Source of the DNA: Buttiauxella agrestis ATCC 33320 | GTDB taxonomy: Bacteria > Pseudomonadota > Gammaproteobacteria > Enterobacterales > Enterobacteriaceae | Assembly: GCF_000735355.1 (NCBI RefSeq) | Contig: NZ_JMPI01000022.1 | Location: forward strand, 310,025 to 374,024 | Length of the DNA stretch: 64,000 nt | Reading direction: 5' to 3' | Shown: piece after piece, positions 54,128 through 64,000 of the stretch | How the letters are laid out: every line of letters begins with the position of its first letter | How positions within the stretch are numbered: position 1 is the stretch's first letter | Translations under genes and position numbers: made by a program | The notes under the pieces: generated by a model | The model's input: the letters and a program-made list of their open reading frames with translations, nothing else | What the model was told of the DNA's origin: nothing | The model's database searches: none

Positions 54128-56398
54128 GTGAACAATCTAATCGGTCTGTGTTTTTGCATAATTATTGGCATTATCCCCTTAATGGTGCTGCCTGCTATTC
54201 CTGCTGGCAACGTCATAGCCGCACTGCTTGTTATCGCCCTGTGCCTGGCTTTTATTCCATTCCGATTGATGCGTTTCGCTGCAATTATTGTGATTTGTTT
54301 TGGCTGGGCGCTTTTCAGTGCAAGGCAGAGTCTTATGCCCTTCGAAAGGTGGGCGGCGAAACCCGTTGTCGTCGAAGCGACGGTTACTCGCACTGATGGA
54401 AAACAGAATCATGAGCTGCAAATAATCTCGGTAGAAGGCAAATCCATTTTCCCAACCTTTGGTATCAGAAGTCAGGGAACTTACCTGGCAGAAAGTGTGT
54501 GCGCAGGGCAGCGCTGGCGCATGAAAGTCCTGCTTCGCCCGGTTCATGGCCAACTTAATGAGGGCGGTTTTGATAGCCAAAGATACGCACTTGCACAGCA
54601 TCAGCCTTTTAGTGCACGTATTATTTCGGCTCAACAAATCTCTGAAAAATGCAGCCTGCGAGCACATTGGCTTACTGCAGTGGAGGGAGTGACCGAATCA
54701 TTGCCTTATCAGGGAGTCATTCTGGCGTTGGCTTTTGGTGAACGTTCTGGCGTGAGCGATGAACAAAAGAACTTATTGCGCCAGAGTGGTACCGCTCATC
54801 TGATGGCGATTTCCGGGATGCATATTTCACTGGCGGCCATGGTCGGTTGGTTACTGGCGCGTTTGTTGCAACTGAGTTTTCCGGCCCATCGAATTCATTA
54901 CAGGATGCCCTTAATAGCCAGTGTCATAGCCGCCGGCGTATATACCTGGCTTGCTGGCGGAAATCCTCCGGCAGTAAGAGCATTGATTGGTTTGAACATC
55001 TGGTTATTACTTAAGTTACAAGGCCGAAGCTGGTCGGGATGGGAAGTCTGGTTGTGTTGTATTGCCGGTATCCTGATTTACGATCCGCTAGCGGTATTAT
55101 CAGACAGTTTTTGGTTATCGATACTTGCCGTGGCGGCACTTATTTTTTGGTATCAATGGATGCCGCTTCCGCGCAGTGTGGCAACGGCGCGATGGTTCTG
55201 TCGATATCCGCTTTATTTATTACACCTACAAATTGGCATTATGCTTTTACTGATGCCGCTCCAAATTTTTATCTTTCACGGAATCAGCCTCAGTGCGCTG
55301 TTTGCCAACGTGTTTGCGGTCCCGCTGATTTCATTTGTCGTTGTCCCATTGCTACTTGCCGGATTAGTATTGACCCACGCTCCGTGGCTCGGTGAACACT
55401 TATGGTGGGCAGTTGACCGCTTTTTAGCACTGTTATTTAACGTTTTATCTCTGTTACCAGACGGTTGGCTGACTGTGGACAGGCGCTTCCAGGCATTGAG
55501 CCTGAGCGGTTGGTTAATTGTCGTTATCCATCGTTTATCACTTTGGCGGAGCTCATTTGTATCAGTAGTGGCTCTGATGTTGTCTCTGGCTGCTTCTACA
55601 ATGCGAGTAGATAAAAAAGATGATTCATGGCAGGTGGTTATGCTGGATGTGGGGCATGGGCTAGCTATCGCGCTGATCAGGCAAGGAAAAGTGTTTTTAT
55701 ATGACACCGGGAATGCCTGGCCTGGCGGTGACGCTGCGCAACAAGTCATTATTCCATGGTTGCGTTGGCATCATTTGTCACTCGAGCAAGTTGTCATAAG
55801 CCATGAACATCTTGACCATAGAGGGGGGTTAAACAGCCTACAACGTGAATGGCCTGCTATAAAAGTTCGTAGCCCTTTACGCTGGGCGGGGCATAATCCT
55901 TGTTTTCAAGGTGAGAAATGGCAGTGGCAGAAATTACAATTTACCGTGCTCTGGCCACCCGTTTCACCCACTTCGACCGGTAATAATGGCTCATGTGTTG
56001 TGATGGTGAGCGACGGACATTTTCGTATTTTATTAACCGGGGATGTGGAAGCTGAAGCAGAATTGGCTATGCTGAAGAGGCGATGGGGCATATTACATGC
56101 TGATATTATTCAGGTACCTCATCATGGCAGCCGTACATCATCTGGTGCTCCCTTACTACGAGCAGTCGCTGGAACTGCGGCACTTGCCTCAACATCGCGC
56201 TATAACGCATGGCATTTACCTTCTGGAAAAGTAGTCAAACGCTATCAGTCGCAGGGGTACACCTGGTACGACACTGCGCAATCAGGCCAACTTACTATCG
56301 ATATAAATAGTGATAAATGGCAAATCAATAGCCTCAGAGCTCAAATTTCACCCCGTTGGTATCATCAGTGGTTTGGTGTATCCCGGGATAATGGGTAG
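54128..56398 (+). CDS. ycaI: ComEC/Rec2-family protein (YcaI)
   Basis: A 756-residue polytopic membrane protein of the ComEC/Rec2 family, the inner-membrane DNA-uptake channel of competent bacteria. The N-terminal OB-like DUF4131 region contains GGFDSQRYALAQHQPFSARII. The competence (Rec2) membrane core holds GTAHLMAISGMHISLAA. The C-terminal metallo-beta-lactamase-like domain has MLDVGHGLAIALI and SHEHLDHRGGL, followed by a second metal region QVPHHGSRTSSGAPL. The HxxxxH part reads HEHLDH. The start is a GTG at 54128 behind AAGGAGG. Diverged more from E. coli YcaI than neighbouring genes. It lies 36 bases before msbA. Confidence 0.93.
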   Translation: MNNLIGLCFCIIIGIIPLMVLPAIPAGNVIAALLVIALCLAFIPFRLMRFAAIIVICFGWALFSARQSLMPFERWAAKPVVVEATVTRTDGKQNHELQIISVEGKSIFPTFGIRSQGTYLAESVCAGQRWRMKVLLRPVHGQLNEGGFDSQRYALAQHQPFSARIISAQQISEKCSLRAHWLTAVEGVTESLPYQGVILALAFGERSGVSDEQKNLLRQSGTAHLMAISGMHISLAAMVGWLLARLLQLSFPAHRIHYRMPLIASVIAAGVYTWLAGGNPPAVRALIGLNIWLLLKLQGRSWSGWEVWLCCIAGILIYDPLAVLSDSFWLSILAVAALIFWYQWMPLPRSVATARWFCRYPLYLLHLQIGIMLLLMPLQIFIFHGISLSALFANVFAVPLISFVVVPLLLAGLVLTHAPWLGEHLWWAVDRFLALLFNVLSLLPDGWLTVDRRFQALSLSGWLIVVIHRLSLWRSSFVSVVALMLSLAASTMRVDKKDDSWQVVMLDVGHGLAIALIRQGKVFLYDTGNAWPGGDAAQQVIIPWLRWHHLSLEQVVISHEHLDHRGGLNSLQREWPAIKVRSPLRWAGHNPCFQGEKWQWQKLQFTVLWPPVSPTSTGNNGSCVVMVSDGHFRILLTGDVEAEAELAMLKRRWGILHADIIQVPHHGSRTSSGAPLLRAVAGTAALASTSRYNAWHLPSGKVVKRYQSQGYTWYDTAQSGQLTIDINSDKWQINSLRAQISPRWYHQWFGVSRDNG

Positions 56399-56434
56399 AA
56401 TATGCGGCTATTTCATCTAATGCTGGTTTACTGA

Positions 56435-58183
56435 ATGCATAACGATAAAGATCTTTCCACATGGCAGACCTTCCGCCGCCTTTGGCCGATGATTGCTCCT
56501 TTTAAGCCAGGTCTGATTGTGGCTGGTATTGCGTTAATCCTCAACGCTGCCAGTGATACCTATATGCTGTCTTTACTCAAACCGTTACTGGATGATGGTT
56601 TTGGAAAAACCGATAAATCGGTTTTGCTCTGGATGCCTTTAGTTGTTATCGCACTGATGGTGCTGCGTGGCGTGACAAGCTATGTTTCCAGCTACTGTAT
56701 CTCCTGGGTTTCAGGGCACGTGGTTATGAACATGCGTCGTCGTTTGTTCAGTCATATGATGGGGATGCCTGTTGCATTCTTTGACCAACAGTCAACGGGG
56801 ACTCTGCTCTCGCGTATCACTTATGACTCCGAACAAGTTGCCTCGTCTTCTTCCAGCGCATTAATAACAGTTGTCCGTGAAGGTGCTTCAATCATCGGCC
56901 TGTTTGTATTGATGTTCTGGTATAGCTGGCAGCTTTCGCTGATTCTGATTGTGCTGGCACCTATCGTTTCTTTTGCTATCCGCTTTGTTTCAAAGCGTTT
57001 TCGTAATATCAGCAAAAATATGCAGAACACGATGGGCCAAGTGACAACCAGTGCTGAGCAAATGCTGAAAGGTCATAAAGAAGTGTTGATCTTCGGCGGT
57101 CAGGATGTTGAAACCGAACGTTTCAACAAGGTCAGTAACCGTATGCGTCTTCAAGGCATGAAACTGGTGTCTGCATCGTCTATCTCTGATCCGATCATTC
57201 AGCTCATCGCTTCTCTGGCTCTGGCTTTCGTCATTTATGCGGCAAGCTTCCCAAGTGTTATGGAAACACTGACTGCTGGTACTATCACGGTTGTGTTCTC
57301 TTCCATGATTGCACTGATGCGTCCGTTGAAATCATTAACCAACGTCAACGCACAGTTCCAACGCGGTATGGCCGCATGCCAGACGCTGTTCTCTATTCTC
57401 GATACTGAGCAAGAGAAAGACACCGGGACTCGCGTGATTGAGCGTGCTAAAGGTGATGTTGAATTCCGTGATGTGACCTTTACTTACCCTGGCCGCGATG
57501 TGCCTGCACTGCGCAGCATCAACCTGAATATTCCAGCAGGGAAAACGGTAGCGCTTGTCGGGCGTTCGGGGTCGGGGAAATCCACCATCGCAAGCCTGAT
57601 GACGCGTTTTTACGATATTCAGGAAGGCAACATTACGATTGATGGTGTGGATATTCGTGAATACACACTGTCTTCTCTGCGTAATCAGGTAGCTCTTGTT
57701 TCGCAAAATGTTCATTTATTCAATGACACTATTGCGAACAACATTGCCTATGCGCGCAATGAACAGTATTCGCGTGCAGATATCGAAAAAGCTGCGCAAA
57801 TGGCTTATGCCATGGACTTTATCAGTAAGATGGATAATGGCCTGGATACCGTCATTGGTGAAAATGGCGTGCTTCTTTCAGGCGGCCAACGTCAGCGTAT
57901 CGCCATTGCCCGCGCACTGTTACGCGACAGTCCAATTCTGATTCTTGATGAAGCAACATCTGCTTTGGATACCGAGTCAGAACGTGCAATTCAGGCTGCA
58001 CTGGATGAACTGCAGAAAAACCGTACCTCTCTGGTCATCGCTCACCGTTTATCAACTATTGAACAGGCTGATGAAATTGTCGTGGTAGAGGACGGTCGCA
58101 TTGTGGAACGTGGTGCTCACGTCGAACTGCTTGAACACCGTGGGGTCTATGCGCAACTGCATCGGATGCAATTCGGTTCATGA
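56435..58183 (+). CDS. msbA: Lipid A export ATP-binding/permease protein MsbA
   Basis: A 582-residue ABC exporter homodimer that flips core-lipid A across the inner membrane. Six transmembrane helices (about 25-310) contain [22 protein letters not shown]; the ATPase has Walker [10 protein letters not shown] (about 376-384), the signature LSGGQRQR and Walker [12 protein letters not shown], then the switch His in [13 protein letters not shown]. Same length as in E. coli. Its stop overlaps the lpxK start by four bases. Confidence 0.98.
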   Translation: MHNDKDLSTWQTFRRLWPMIAPFKPGLIVAGIALILNAASDTYMLSLLKPLLDDGFGKTDKSVLLWMPLVVIALMVLRGVTSYVSSYCISWVSGHVVMNMRRRLFSHMMGMPVAFFDQQSTGTLLSRITYDSEQVASSSSSALITVVREGASIIGLFVLMFWYSWQLSLILIVLAPIVSFAIRFVSKRFRNISKNMQNTMGQVTTSAEQMLKGHKEVLIFGGQDVETERFNKVSNRMRLQGMKLVSASSISDPIIQLIASLALAFVIYAASFPSVMETLTAGTITVVFSSMIALMRPLKSLTNVNAQFQRGMAACQTLFSILDTEQEKDTGTRVIERAKGDVEFRDVTFTYPGRDVPALRSINLNIPAGKTVALVGRSGSGKSTIASLMTRFYDIQEGNITIDGVDIREYTLSSLRNQVALVSQNVHLFNDTIANNIAYARNEQYSRADIEKAAQMAYAMDFISKMDNGLDTVIGENGVLLSGGQRQRIAIARALLRDSPILILDEATSALDTESERAIQAALDELQKNRTSLVIAHRLSTIEQADEIVVVEDGRIVERGAHVELLEHRGVYAQLHRMQFGS

Positions 58184-59163
58184 TTGAACGCATTTGGTCG
58201 GGAAAATCTCCCCTCTATCTTTTGCTATTACCGCTCTCCTGGCTTTATGGCCTGGTGAGCGGTGCTATTCGTCTTAGCTATAAAATAGGGTTACAAAAAA
58301 GCTGGCGCGCTCCTGTGCCAGTGGTGGTGGTCGGGAATCTGACTGCGGGTGGTAACGGCAAAACTCCGGTTGTTATCTGGCTGGTTGAGCAACTACAGCA
58401 GCGTGGTATTCGTGTTGGCGTGGTCTCGCGGGGTTATGGCGGTAAAGCAGAATCCTACCCATTGTTGTTGAACCCGGATACCACTACTACCCAGGCGGGT
58501 GATGAACCCGTACTTATCTATCAGCGCACTGGTGCCGCAGTCGCTGTGGCACCCCGTCGTAGTGATGCGGTAAAAATACTGGTGGAAAAAGTACAACCGC
58601 AATTGATTATTACCGATGACGGTTTGCAGCATTACGCGCTGGCCCGTGATAAAGAAATTGTGGTTGTTGACGGCATCAGGCGATTTGGTAACGGCTGGTG
58701 GTTACCGGCAGGGCCAATGCGTGAACGCACAGGCCGTCTGGCGTCTGTGGATGCCGTTATCACAAATGGTGGTGTGGCAAAAGCGGGAGAAATCTCGATG
58801 GCGCTCTATCCCGGTGATGCAGTCAATTTGTTGACCGGAGAAAAGCGCCCGGTACATCTGTTGACAAATGTGGTTGCAATGGCTGGCATTGGACATCCAC
58901 CACGCTTTTTTGCCACGTTGCAGCAATGTGGTGTAAATCCGGTTCACACAGTCAGTCTTAGCGATCACCAGGCACTGAGCGAAAGTGATGTGGAAAAACT
59001 CGTTCAGACGGGGCAAACCTTGTTAATGACCGAGAAAGATGCGGTGAAGTGTCGTGCTTTCGTTAACGATCATGATAACTGGTGGTACTTACCGGTCGAT
59101 GCGCATCTGGCGCAACCTCAGGCCGATGAATTATTGCACTCATTATTGGCGCTGGTGCGCTAA
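58180..59163 (+). CDS. lpxK: Tetraacyldisaccharide 4'-kinase
   Basis: A 327-residue membrane-associated kinase that phosphorylates the 4' position of lipid A disaccharide. The P-loop is [14 protein letters not shown] (about 48-61), and [36 protein letters not shown] and the C-terminal [13 protein letters not shown] are family segments. The start overlaps the msbA stop (ATGA), giving translational coupling of lipid A phosphorylation and export. Confidence 0.98.
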   Translation: MIERIWSGKSPLYLLLLPLSWLYGLVSGAIRLSYKIGLQKSWRAPVPVVVVGNLTAGGNGKTPVVIWLVEQLQQRGIRVGVVSRGYGGKAESYPLLLNPDTTTTQAGDEPVLIYQRTGAAVAVAPRRSDAVKILVEKVQPQLIITDDGLQHYALARDKEIVVVDGIRRFGNGWWLPAGPMRERTGRLASVDAVITNGGVAKAGEISMALYPGDAVNLLTGEKRPVHLLTNVVAMAGIGHPPRFFATLQQCGVNPVHTVSLSDHQALSESDVEKLVQTGQTLLMTEKDAVKCRAFVNDHDNWWYLPVDAHLAQPQADELLHSLLALVR

Positions 59164-59214
59164 ACAAAAGTTCGCGCACCAGAATTCAAGTTTGCTGACG
59201 ACAGGTATTCTTTC

Positions 59215-60450
59215 ATGTCTGTACCGCAACTGACTTTACGTGCAGCCCGCAACCTTCATCTGGCAGCACAGGGCTTATTACAAAAACCTCGCCGTCGTCC
59301 AAAACCTTCCGATGTTACCGCTGCGATTTCGCGCATGTCACTGCTTCAGATTGACACGATCAATATTGTTGCACGAAGCCCTTACCTCGTCCTATTCAGT
59401 CGCATTGGCAGCTATCCGCAAAGCTGGTTAGATGATGCTCTACTTGGTGGTGAGTTAATGGAATATTGGGCGCATGAAGCCTGCTTTTTGCCGCGAAAAG
59501 ATTTCGCGTTGATACGCCACCAGATGCTGAATCCAGAAAAGATGGGCTGGAAATATCGCCCTGAATGGATGGTAGAACATGCCGCAGAAATTGAAAAACT
59601 TTTAGCCCATATCGAATGCAACGGCCCTGTTAGATCTGCCGATTTTGAACACCCGCGCAAAGGCGCTAGCGGGTGGTGGGAATGGAAACCACATAAAAAG
59701 CACCTTGAAGGTTTGTTCACTGCCGGAAAAGTTATGGTGGTTGAACGACGTAATTTTCAAAGGGTGTACGATCTCACCTCACGTGTTATGCCGCACTGGA
59801 ATGATGATTTGCATCTCATTCATCAGCAAGATGCGGAACAACAAATGCTTGCAAACAGTGCCCGTAGTCTGGGGATTTTCCGTCCCGAATGGCTAGCTGA
59901 TTATTACCGACTAAAGAATATCTCGCTCAAACCCCTGCTTGCACAATGGCAAGAGAACGGCATCGTGACTCGGGTCGATGTGGAGGGGATTGGTGAAATG
60001 TGGCTACATCATGAACAGTTGCCATTAATGGAAAAAGCCGAGAAAAATACCCTACGCGCCACGCATAGTGCGGTGCTTTCTCCTTTCGATCCGGTGGTAT
60101 GGGATCGCAAACGTGCTGAAGTGTTGTTCGGATTCTCATATCGCCTTGAATGCTACACGCCTGCTGAAAAGCGCAAATACGGTTACTTTGTGCTTCCATT
60201 ATTGCATCAAGGGGCTTTAGTCGGTCGTATTGATGCAAAAATGCATCGTAAAACCGGTGAGCTGGAAATTATCAGCCTCTATCTTGAAGACGGCGTTAAA
60301 CCGGGTCAGGTATTGATCAATGGCTTGCACTCGGCACTGACAGATTTTGCGCAATGGCAAAATGCGAGCCGGATTCTTCTTGGAAATATTCCCGCCGTTT
60401 TAGCTTCATCCTGGGGTGAAGGCTGGGAAATTAGCCCGGAAAGCCCGTGA
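59215..60450 (+). CDS. ycaQ: Interstrand-crosslink DNA glycosylase YcaQ
   Basis: A 411-residue HTH_42 (AlkX/YcaQ) family DNA glycosylase that unhooks interstrand crosslinks and nitrogen-mustard adducts. The conserved [23 protein letters not shown] block lies at about 43-65 and includes the QxD motif Gln-Ile-Asp associated with catalysis; later segments are [41 protein letters not shown] and the [12 protein letters not shown] stretch. Next to kdsB, as in E. coli. Full length. Confidence 0.95.
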   Translation: MSVPQLTLRAARNLHLAAQGLLQKPRRRPKPSDVTAAISRMSLLQIDTINIVARSPYLVLFSRIGSYPQSWLDDALLGGELMEYWAHEACFLPRKDFALIRHQMLNPEKMGWKYRPEWMVEHAAEIEKLLAHIECNGPVRSADFEHPRKGASGWWEWKPHKKHLEGLFTAGKVMVVERRNFQRVYDLTSRVMPHWNDDLHLIHQQDAEQQMLANSARSLGIFRPEWLADYYRLKNISLKPLLAQWQENGIVTRVDVEGIGEMWLHHEQLPLMEKAEKNTLRATHSAVLSPFDPVVWDRKRAEVLFGFSYRLECYTPAEKRKYGYFVLPLLHQGALVGRIDAKMHRKTGELEIISLYLEDGVKPGQVLINGLHSALTDFAQWQNASRILLGNIPAVLASSWGEGWEISPESP

Positions 60451-60496
60451 ATTATGTTATTCTGCTGCCTTTGATGGCAGCCATTCTGGAGTAACC

Positions 60497-60679
60497 ATGG
60501 ATCATCGATTACTTGAAATCATTGCTTGCCCGGTATGTAACGGCAAGTTGTACTTTAATCAGGAAAAGCAGGAGCTTATCTGCAAACCTGATCACCTGGC
60601 GTTTCCCCTGCGCGATGGTATTCCAGTGCTGCTGGAGACTGAAGCTCGAGTATTGACTTCTGACGAGACGAATCCATGA
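60497..60679 (+). CDS. ycaR: Trm112-like/UPF0434 protein YcaR
   Basis: A 60-residue protein of the Trm112/UPF0434 family with a partial zinc-ribbon: [13 protein letters not shown] has one CxxC, but the second pair is not conserved ([21 protein letters not shown]). Role unknown. The start is the ATG at 60497 ([12 protein letters not shown]) with TGGAG upstream; an in-frame start at 60416 inside ycaQ is not supported. It overlaps kdsB by four bases (ATGA), and is probably co-translated with it. Confidence 0.94.
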   Translation: MDHRLLEIIACPVCNGKLYFNQEKQELICKPDHLAFPLRDGIPVLLETEARVLTSDETNP

Positions 60680-61422
60680 GTTTTGTGGCAATTATTCCTG
60701 CTCGCTATGCTTCGACACGTTTGCCGGGCAAACCTCTGAAAGACATCAACGGTAAACCGATGGTGGTGCATGTTCTGGAGCGCGCCCGCGAATCGGGTGC
60801 CGATCGCATCATCGTTGCAACCGACCATGAAGATGTTGCACGTGCGGTTGAAGCGGCTGGTGGTGAAGTTTGTATGACCCGCGCGGATCACCATTCTGGC
60901 ACCGAACGTCTTGCTGAAGTTATTGAAAAATATAATTTTAGTGATGATACTGTGATTGTGAATGTGCAGGGCGATGAGCCGATGATCCCTCCGGTTATCA
61001 TTCGCCAGGTCGCGCTCAATCTGGCAAACAGTCAGGCAGGAATGGCGACACTGGCTGTGCCAATCGACTCTGCGGAAGAAGCCTTCAATCCCAACGCAGT
61101 AAAAGTCGTGATGGATGCGCAGGGTTATGCACTTTATTTCTCCCGTGCGACGATTCCATGGGATAGAGATCGCTTTGCCCAGTCGCGTGAAACAATTGGT
61201 GATTCTCTGCTGCGCCACATCGGTATCTACGGCTACCGCGCCGGTTTTATCCGCCGCTATGTGACCTGGGAACCTAGCCAGCTCGAACAAATCGAAATGC
61301 TCGAACAGTTACGCGTTTTGTGGAATGGTGAAAAAATCCATGTCGCTGTCGCTAAAGAAATCCCGAGTATTGGCGTTGATACGCCGGAAGATTTGGAACG
61401 CGTTCGTCAGGCAATGCGCTAA
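60676..61422 (+). CDS. kdsB: 3-deoxy-manno-octulosonate cytidylyltransferase
   Basis: A 248-residue nucleotidyltransferase that activates Kdo as CMP-Kdo for LPS core synthesis. The N-terminal motif is [19 protein letters not shown] (about 6-24). [23 protein letters not shown] and [15 protein letters not shown] are the substrate and metal sites of the family. Start ATG overlaps the ycaR stop. Same length as in E. coli. A strong terminator follows. Confidence 0.98.
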   Translation: MSFVAIIPARYASTRLPGKPLKDINGKPMVVHVLERARESGADRIIVATDHEDVARAVEAAGGEVCMTRADHHSGTERLAEVIEKYNFSDDTVIVNVQGDEPMIPPVIIRQVALNLANSQAGMATLAVPIDSAEEAFNPNAVKVVMDAQGYALYFSRATIPWDRDRFAQSRETIGDSLLRHIGIYGYRAGFIRRYVTWEPSQLEQIEMLEQLRVLWNGEKIHVAVAKEIPSIGVDTPEDLERVRQAMR

Positions 61423-61444
61423 TCCTTCTTCTCTAATAAAAAAC

Positions 61445-61466
61445 CGGCGCTGAGCGCCGATTTTTT
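61445..61466 (+). terminator. Intrinsic terminator of kdsB
   Basis: CGGCGC-TGA-GCGCCG followed by ATTTTTTA, 22 bases past the stop. Confidence 0.9.
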
Positions 61467-61556
61467 ATTATCGTCAGTCAATTTGATCTGAATGGATGAC
61501 ATCCTGCGTTCTCAAGCTCATTATAAAAACACCAGTGTTGTAAGGGGTAATGAGTC

Positions 61557-62450
61557 ATGGAGTTGCTACGCAAGGAATTGAGTCATCTGCTGGGTGAAAA
61601 ACTAAGCCGGATTGAGTGCATCAATGAACAGCCAAACACCGCTCTGTGGTCGCTGTATGACAGCGACGGGAATGCGATGTCTCTGCTGGCAAAAAGTTTT
61701 AGCACCCCCGGCATTGCTGCTCAGTTAGCCTGGAAAATGTCGATGCTTGCACGATCCGGCACAGTGCGTATGCCTGTGGTTTACGGCGTTGTGACTCACG
61801 ATGACACTCCTGGGCCGGATGTACTATTAATGGAGCGTTTACGTGGCGTACCCGTTGAAGCTCCCACCCGCACGCCAGATCGTTGGGAGCATCTCAAAGA
61901 TCAAATTGTAGAAGGCCTGCTAGCCTGGCACCGGGTTGATAGCCGTGGCTGCGTCGGGAATGTCGACAACACTCAAGAGAATATCTGGCCTTCATGGTAT
62001 CGGCAGCGCGTCGAAACGCTTTGGGCCACCATCAATCAATATCCGAATAATGGCCTGACTATGCAGGACCGGCGCATCCTGTTCCGCACACGGGAATGTT
62101 TGCCGCGTCTGTTCGAAGACTTCAACGACAATTGCGTGTTGATCCACGGCAACTTTACCCTCAGCAGCATGCTAAAAGATGGTCGTAGCGATCAGTTACT
62201 GGCAATGGTAAATCCGGGTATGACGCTTTGGGCACCGCGGGAATATGAAATATTCCGCCTGTATGAAGCAGGGCAGTCTGAAAGTTTGTTGTGGCATTAT
62301 TTGCAGCGTGCGCCCGTGTCAGAGTCATTCTTGTGGCGGCGTTGGCTATATGTTCTGTGGGATGGTGTCGATCAACTGCTACAGACGGGCCGCTTAAATC
62401 GACCCGTCTTTGATGTGGCTGCGAAAAATTTACTTCCCTGGATCTCCTGA
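61557..62450 (+). CDS. ycbJ: Phosphotransferase/kinase-like protein YcbJ
   Basis: A 297-residue protein with an aminoglycoside-phosphotransferase-like fold by pattern: LLMERLRGVPVEAPT (hinge region, about 93-107), a catalytic-loop-like VLIHGNFTLSSMLKDG (about 195-210) in which the usual HGD is HGN, and VNPGMTLWAPREYEIFRL. The Asp-to-Asn change in the catalytic loop is notable; I do not know whether it is shared by all YcbJ proteins. Function unknown. The last 21 bases overlap the convergent elyC. Confidence 0.9.
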   Translation: MELLRKELSHLLGEKLSRIECINEQPNTALWSLYDSDGNAMSLLAKSFSTPGIAAQLAWKMSMLARSGTVRMPVVYGVVTHDDTPGPDVLLMERLRGVPVEAPTRTPDRWEHLKDQIVEGLLAWHRVDSRGCVGNVDNTQENIWPSWYRQRVETLWATINQYPNNGLTMQDRRILFRTRECLPRLFEDFNDNCVLIHGNFTLSSMLKDGRSDQLLAMVNPGMTLWAPREYEIFRLYEAGQSESLLWHYLQRAPVSESFLWRRWLYVLWDGVDQLLQTGRLNRPVFDVAAKNLLPWIS

Positions 62451-63206
62451 GGATCCTTTCATCCACTGCCAGATGCGTCCCAGAGTTTCATAACCAGCCC
62501 GGTCGCTGTGCATTAGCCACACTGGAGAAGGGATGATTCTCTCCCAGGGATTTAACGGAGACTCAATCGCCAGTTGGTTCGCGGGTGCCGGAAGGGGATG
62601 TAAACCTGCATTGTGGAAGAAAACCATCGCCCTCGGCAAGTGAGAGGCGGAAGTCACCAGCAAGAACGGTTGCTGCCCGATGGCTTTCTCCACCGCAGCC
62701 GCTTCTTCTTCGGTATCTTTTGGCGAGTCCAGAGTGATTATCTCGGAGCGTGGAACGCCCAGACTCTCAGCCACTCTGGCACCGGCTTCAGCGGTACTGA
62801 CCGGATTTGTCATCGCTCTTGCCCCGGTAAAAATGAGCTTCGAACCAGGGTTTTCCTGCCATAACCGAATGCCTTCAGTCACGCGTGGCAAACTATTATT
62901 GATGAGATTGGAACTCGGCGCCCATTCTGGGTTCCACGTATAGCCACCGCCTAAAATCACGATGTAATCCACTTTCTCGCTACCGCGCCAGGTCGGGTAG
63001 GTATTTTCGATAGGCTTGAGCATTTTGTCGGCTACGGGCTGTAAGCTAATCAGCAGCAAAACTAACCAACTCACGCTTAACAGCGCTTTTGCGCTTTTTT
63101 GCCAACGGGTGAACCACAACAAGCAAAGTGCCACGCCCATCATCAATAATAAAAAAGGTAAGGGCAGAAGCAGTCCCCCGATAAATTTTTTCAGGATAAA
63201 AAGCAT
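62430..63206 (-). CDS. elyC: Envelope biogenesis factor ElyC (DUF218)
   Basis: A 258-residue inner-membrane protein with two N-terminal helices (about 10-30 and 38-55) and a periplasmic DUF218 domain. YIVILGGGYTWNP, LIFTGARAMTN and the SEIITLDSPKDTEEEA stretch are typical of the family. In E. coli it supports peptidoglycan synthesis at low temperature by controlling use of undecaprenyl phosphate (also known as YcbC). The 3' end overlaps convergent ycbJ by 21 bases; it is divergent from cmoM. Confidence 0.94.
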   Translation of the reverse strand: MLFILKKFIGGLLLPLPFLLLMMGVALCLLWFTRWQKSAKALLSVSWLVLLLISLQPVADKMLKPIENTYPTWRGSEKVDYIVILGGGYTWNPEWAPSSNLINNSLPRVTEGIRLWQENPGSKLIFTGARAMTNPVSTAEAGARVAESLGVPRSEIITLDSPKDTEEEAAAVEKAIGQQPFLLVTSASHLPRAMVFFHNAGLHPLPAPANQLAIESPLNPWERIIPSPVWLMHSDRAGYETLGRIWQWMKGSSGDPGK

Positions 63207-63342
63207 GAATTATGGGTCCTTTTTTAGCCATACAGCAGGTAAACGCAGGTGATCTTACACCAGACGGGTTCATTCCTGGCGCAGCTGTGCCAAAATACCC
63301 ACCGATCTCGGATAATCCCTTTTCCCCCATGGAGCCGTACCC

Positions 63343-64000
63343 GTGCGTGACCGCAATTTTGACGACATTGCTGAGAAGTTCTCACGCAACATTTACGGTA
63401 CAACCAAAGGACAACTTCGCCAGGCCATCTTATGGCAAGATCTTGATGCTTTGCTCTCCACTATGCCTGAGAAATTACGGGTTCTGGATGCAGGAGGCGG
63501 CGAAGGACAAACTGCCTGCGGTCTTGCTCAGCGGGGTCATGAAGTTCTGATCTGTGATGTTTCCGCTGAGATGATTTCTCGCGCTCAGGCACAAGCCTGT
63601 GAGAAAGGTGTGAGCGAGAACATGCATTTCGTACATTCCTCCGCCCAGGATATTGGTCAACATTTGGAAAAGCCGGTTGATCTGATATTGTTTCACGCTG
63701 TGCTGGAATGGGTCGTAGATCCTCAGGCCGTACTGAAAACATTGTGGGATTGTCTGGCACCCGGCGGTGCTTTATCCCTGATGTTCTACAATGCTAACGG
63801 CTTACTGATGAGAAATATGTTTGTCGGTAACTTCGAATATGTTCTCCAGGGCATGAAAAAGAATAAGCGAAAGACTCTGTCGCCTGACAATCCGCTACAG
63901 CCAGAACAGGTGTACCACTGGCTGGAGCAAATTGGCTGGCAGATAACCGGGAAAACCGGTGTGCGAGTGTTCCACGATTACTTGCGCGATAAGCACAAAC
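63343..64000 (+). CDS. cmoM: tRNA 5-carboxymethoxyuridine methyltransferase CmoM, 5' part
   Basis: The frame is open from a GTG at 63343 to the window edge, 219 full codons; about 40 C-terminal residues lie outside. CmoM (formerly SmtA) is the SAM-dependent enzyme that methylates cmo5U in tRNA wobble positions to mcmo5U. The SAM motif is VLDAGGGEGQTACGLA (about residues 47-62), and FHAVLEWVVDPQAV and PGGALSLMFYN are the later class I methyltransferase motifs. The start is GTG (ATG in E. coli), with GGAG nine bases upstream. The mukFEB genes would be expected next. Confidence 0.94.
   Translation, partial: MRDRNFDDIAEKFSRNIYGTTKGQLRQAILWQDLDALLSTMPEKLRVLDAGGGEGQTACGLAQRGHEVLICDVSAEMISRAQAQACEKGVSENMHFVHSSAQDIGQHLEKPVDLILFHAVLEWVVDPQAVLKTLWDCLAPGGALSLMFYNANGLLMRNMFVGNFEYVLQGMKKNKRKTLSPDNPLQPEQVYHWLEQIGWQITGKTGVRVFHDYLRDKHK

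Overview
The window is a stretch of core chromosome from a member of the Enterobacteriaceae. Gene order follows the Escherichia coli/Salmonella block from amiD to cmoM (about 19-21 min on the E. coli map), and almost every protein can be aligned by eye to its E. coli counterpart at nearly full length. The sequence does not let me name the species. It is not E. coli K-12: ycaC, ycaM/ycaN/ycaK and the tRNA-Ser gene serW, which lie in this interval in K-12, are absent. I see no insertion sequence, prophage, integron, CRISPR array, tRNA or rRNA.

Layout. (1) 1-10.6 kb: the end of amiD, then a mostly leftward series: ybjS, ybjT, ltaE and poxB (pyruvate to acetate), hcr-hcp (nitrosative stress), lysO (lysine export) and aqpZ (water channel). 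(2) 11-17 kb: ybjD (OLD-family ATPase/TOPRIM), ybjX, and the macrolide/enterotoxin exporter macAB, in which macA carries a frameshift. (3) 17-27 kb: cspD, the N-degron adaptor/unfoldase pair clpS-clpA, infA, aat (which makes N-degrons), the cysteine/glutathione exporter cydDC, trxB and the global regulator lrp. Substrate tagging (aat), recognition (clpS) and unfolding (clpA) of the N-degron pathway therefore sit within 4 kb. (4) 27-34.6 kb: ftsK, lolA, rarA, serS. (5) 34.6-46.7 kb: an anaerobic block with dmsABC (DMSO reductase), ycaD, pflA, pflB and focA (formate metabolism), and ycaO. (6) 46.8-54 kb: ycaP, serC-aroA, a truncated ycaL, cmk, rpsA, ihfB. (7) 54-64 kb: a cell-envelope set with comEC, msbA-lpxK (lipid A), ycaQ-ycaR-kdsB (crosslink repair and Kdo activation), ycbJ, elyC and the start of cmoM.

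The points most worth checking are local departures from this conserved background. macA is split by a one-base shift placed exactly on an A_AAA_AAG slippery heptamer, followed five bases later by a potential hairpin; a -1 slip would restore full-length MacA. ycaL has lost its signal and lipobox region but keeps its HExxH protease core. A small open frame of 30 codons lies between the FNR-type promoter and dmsA. Several long perfect inverted repeats lie in leaders (pflB-pflA, lrp, lrp-ftsK, upstream of ybjD). ftsK carries an in-frame tandem 42-bp duplication in its linker.

I found no gene cluster that looks like an undescribed multi-gene system. Family assignments rest on recalled homologues and visible motifs, not on a search.
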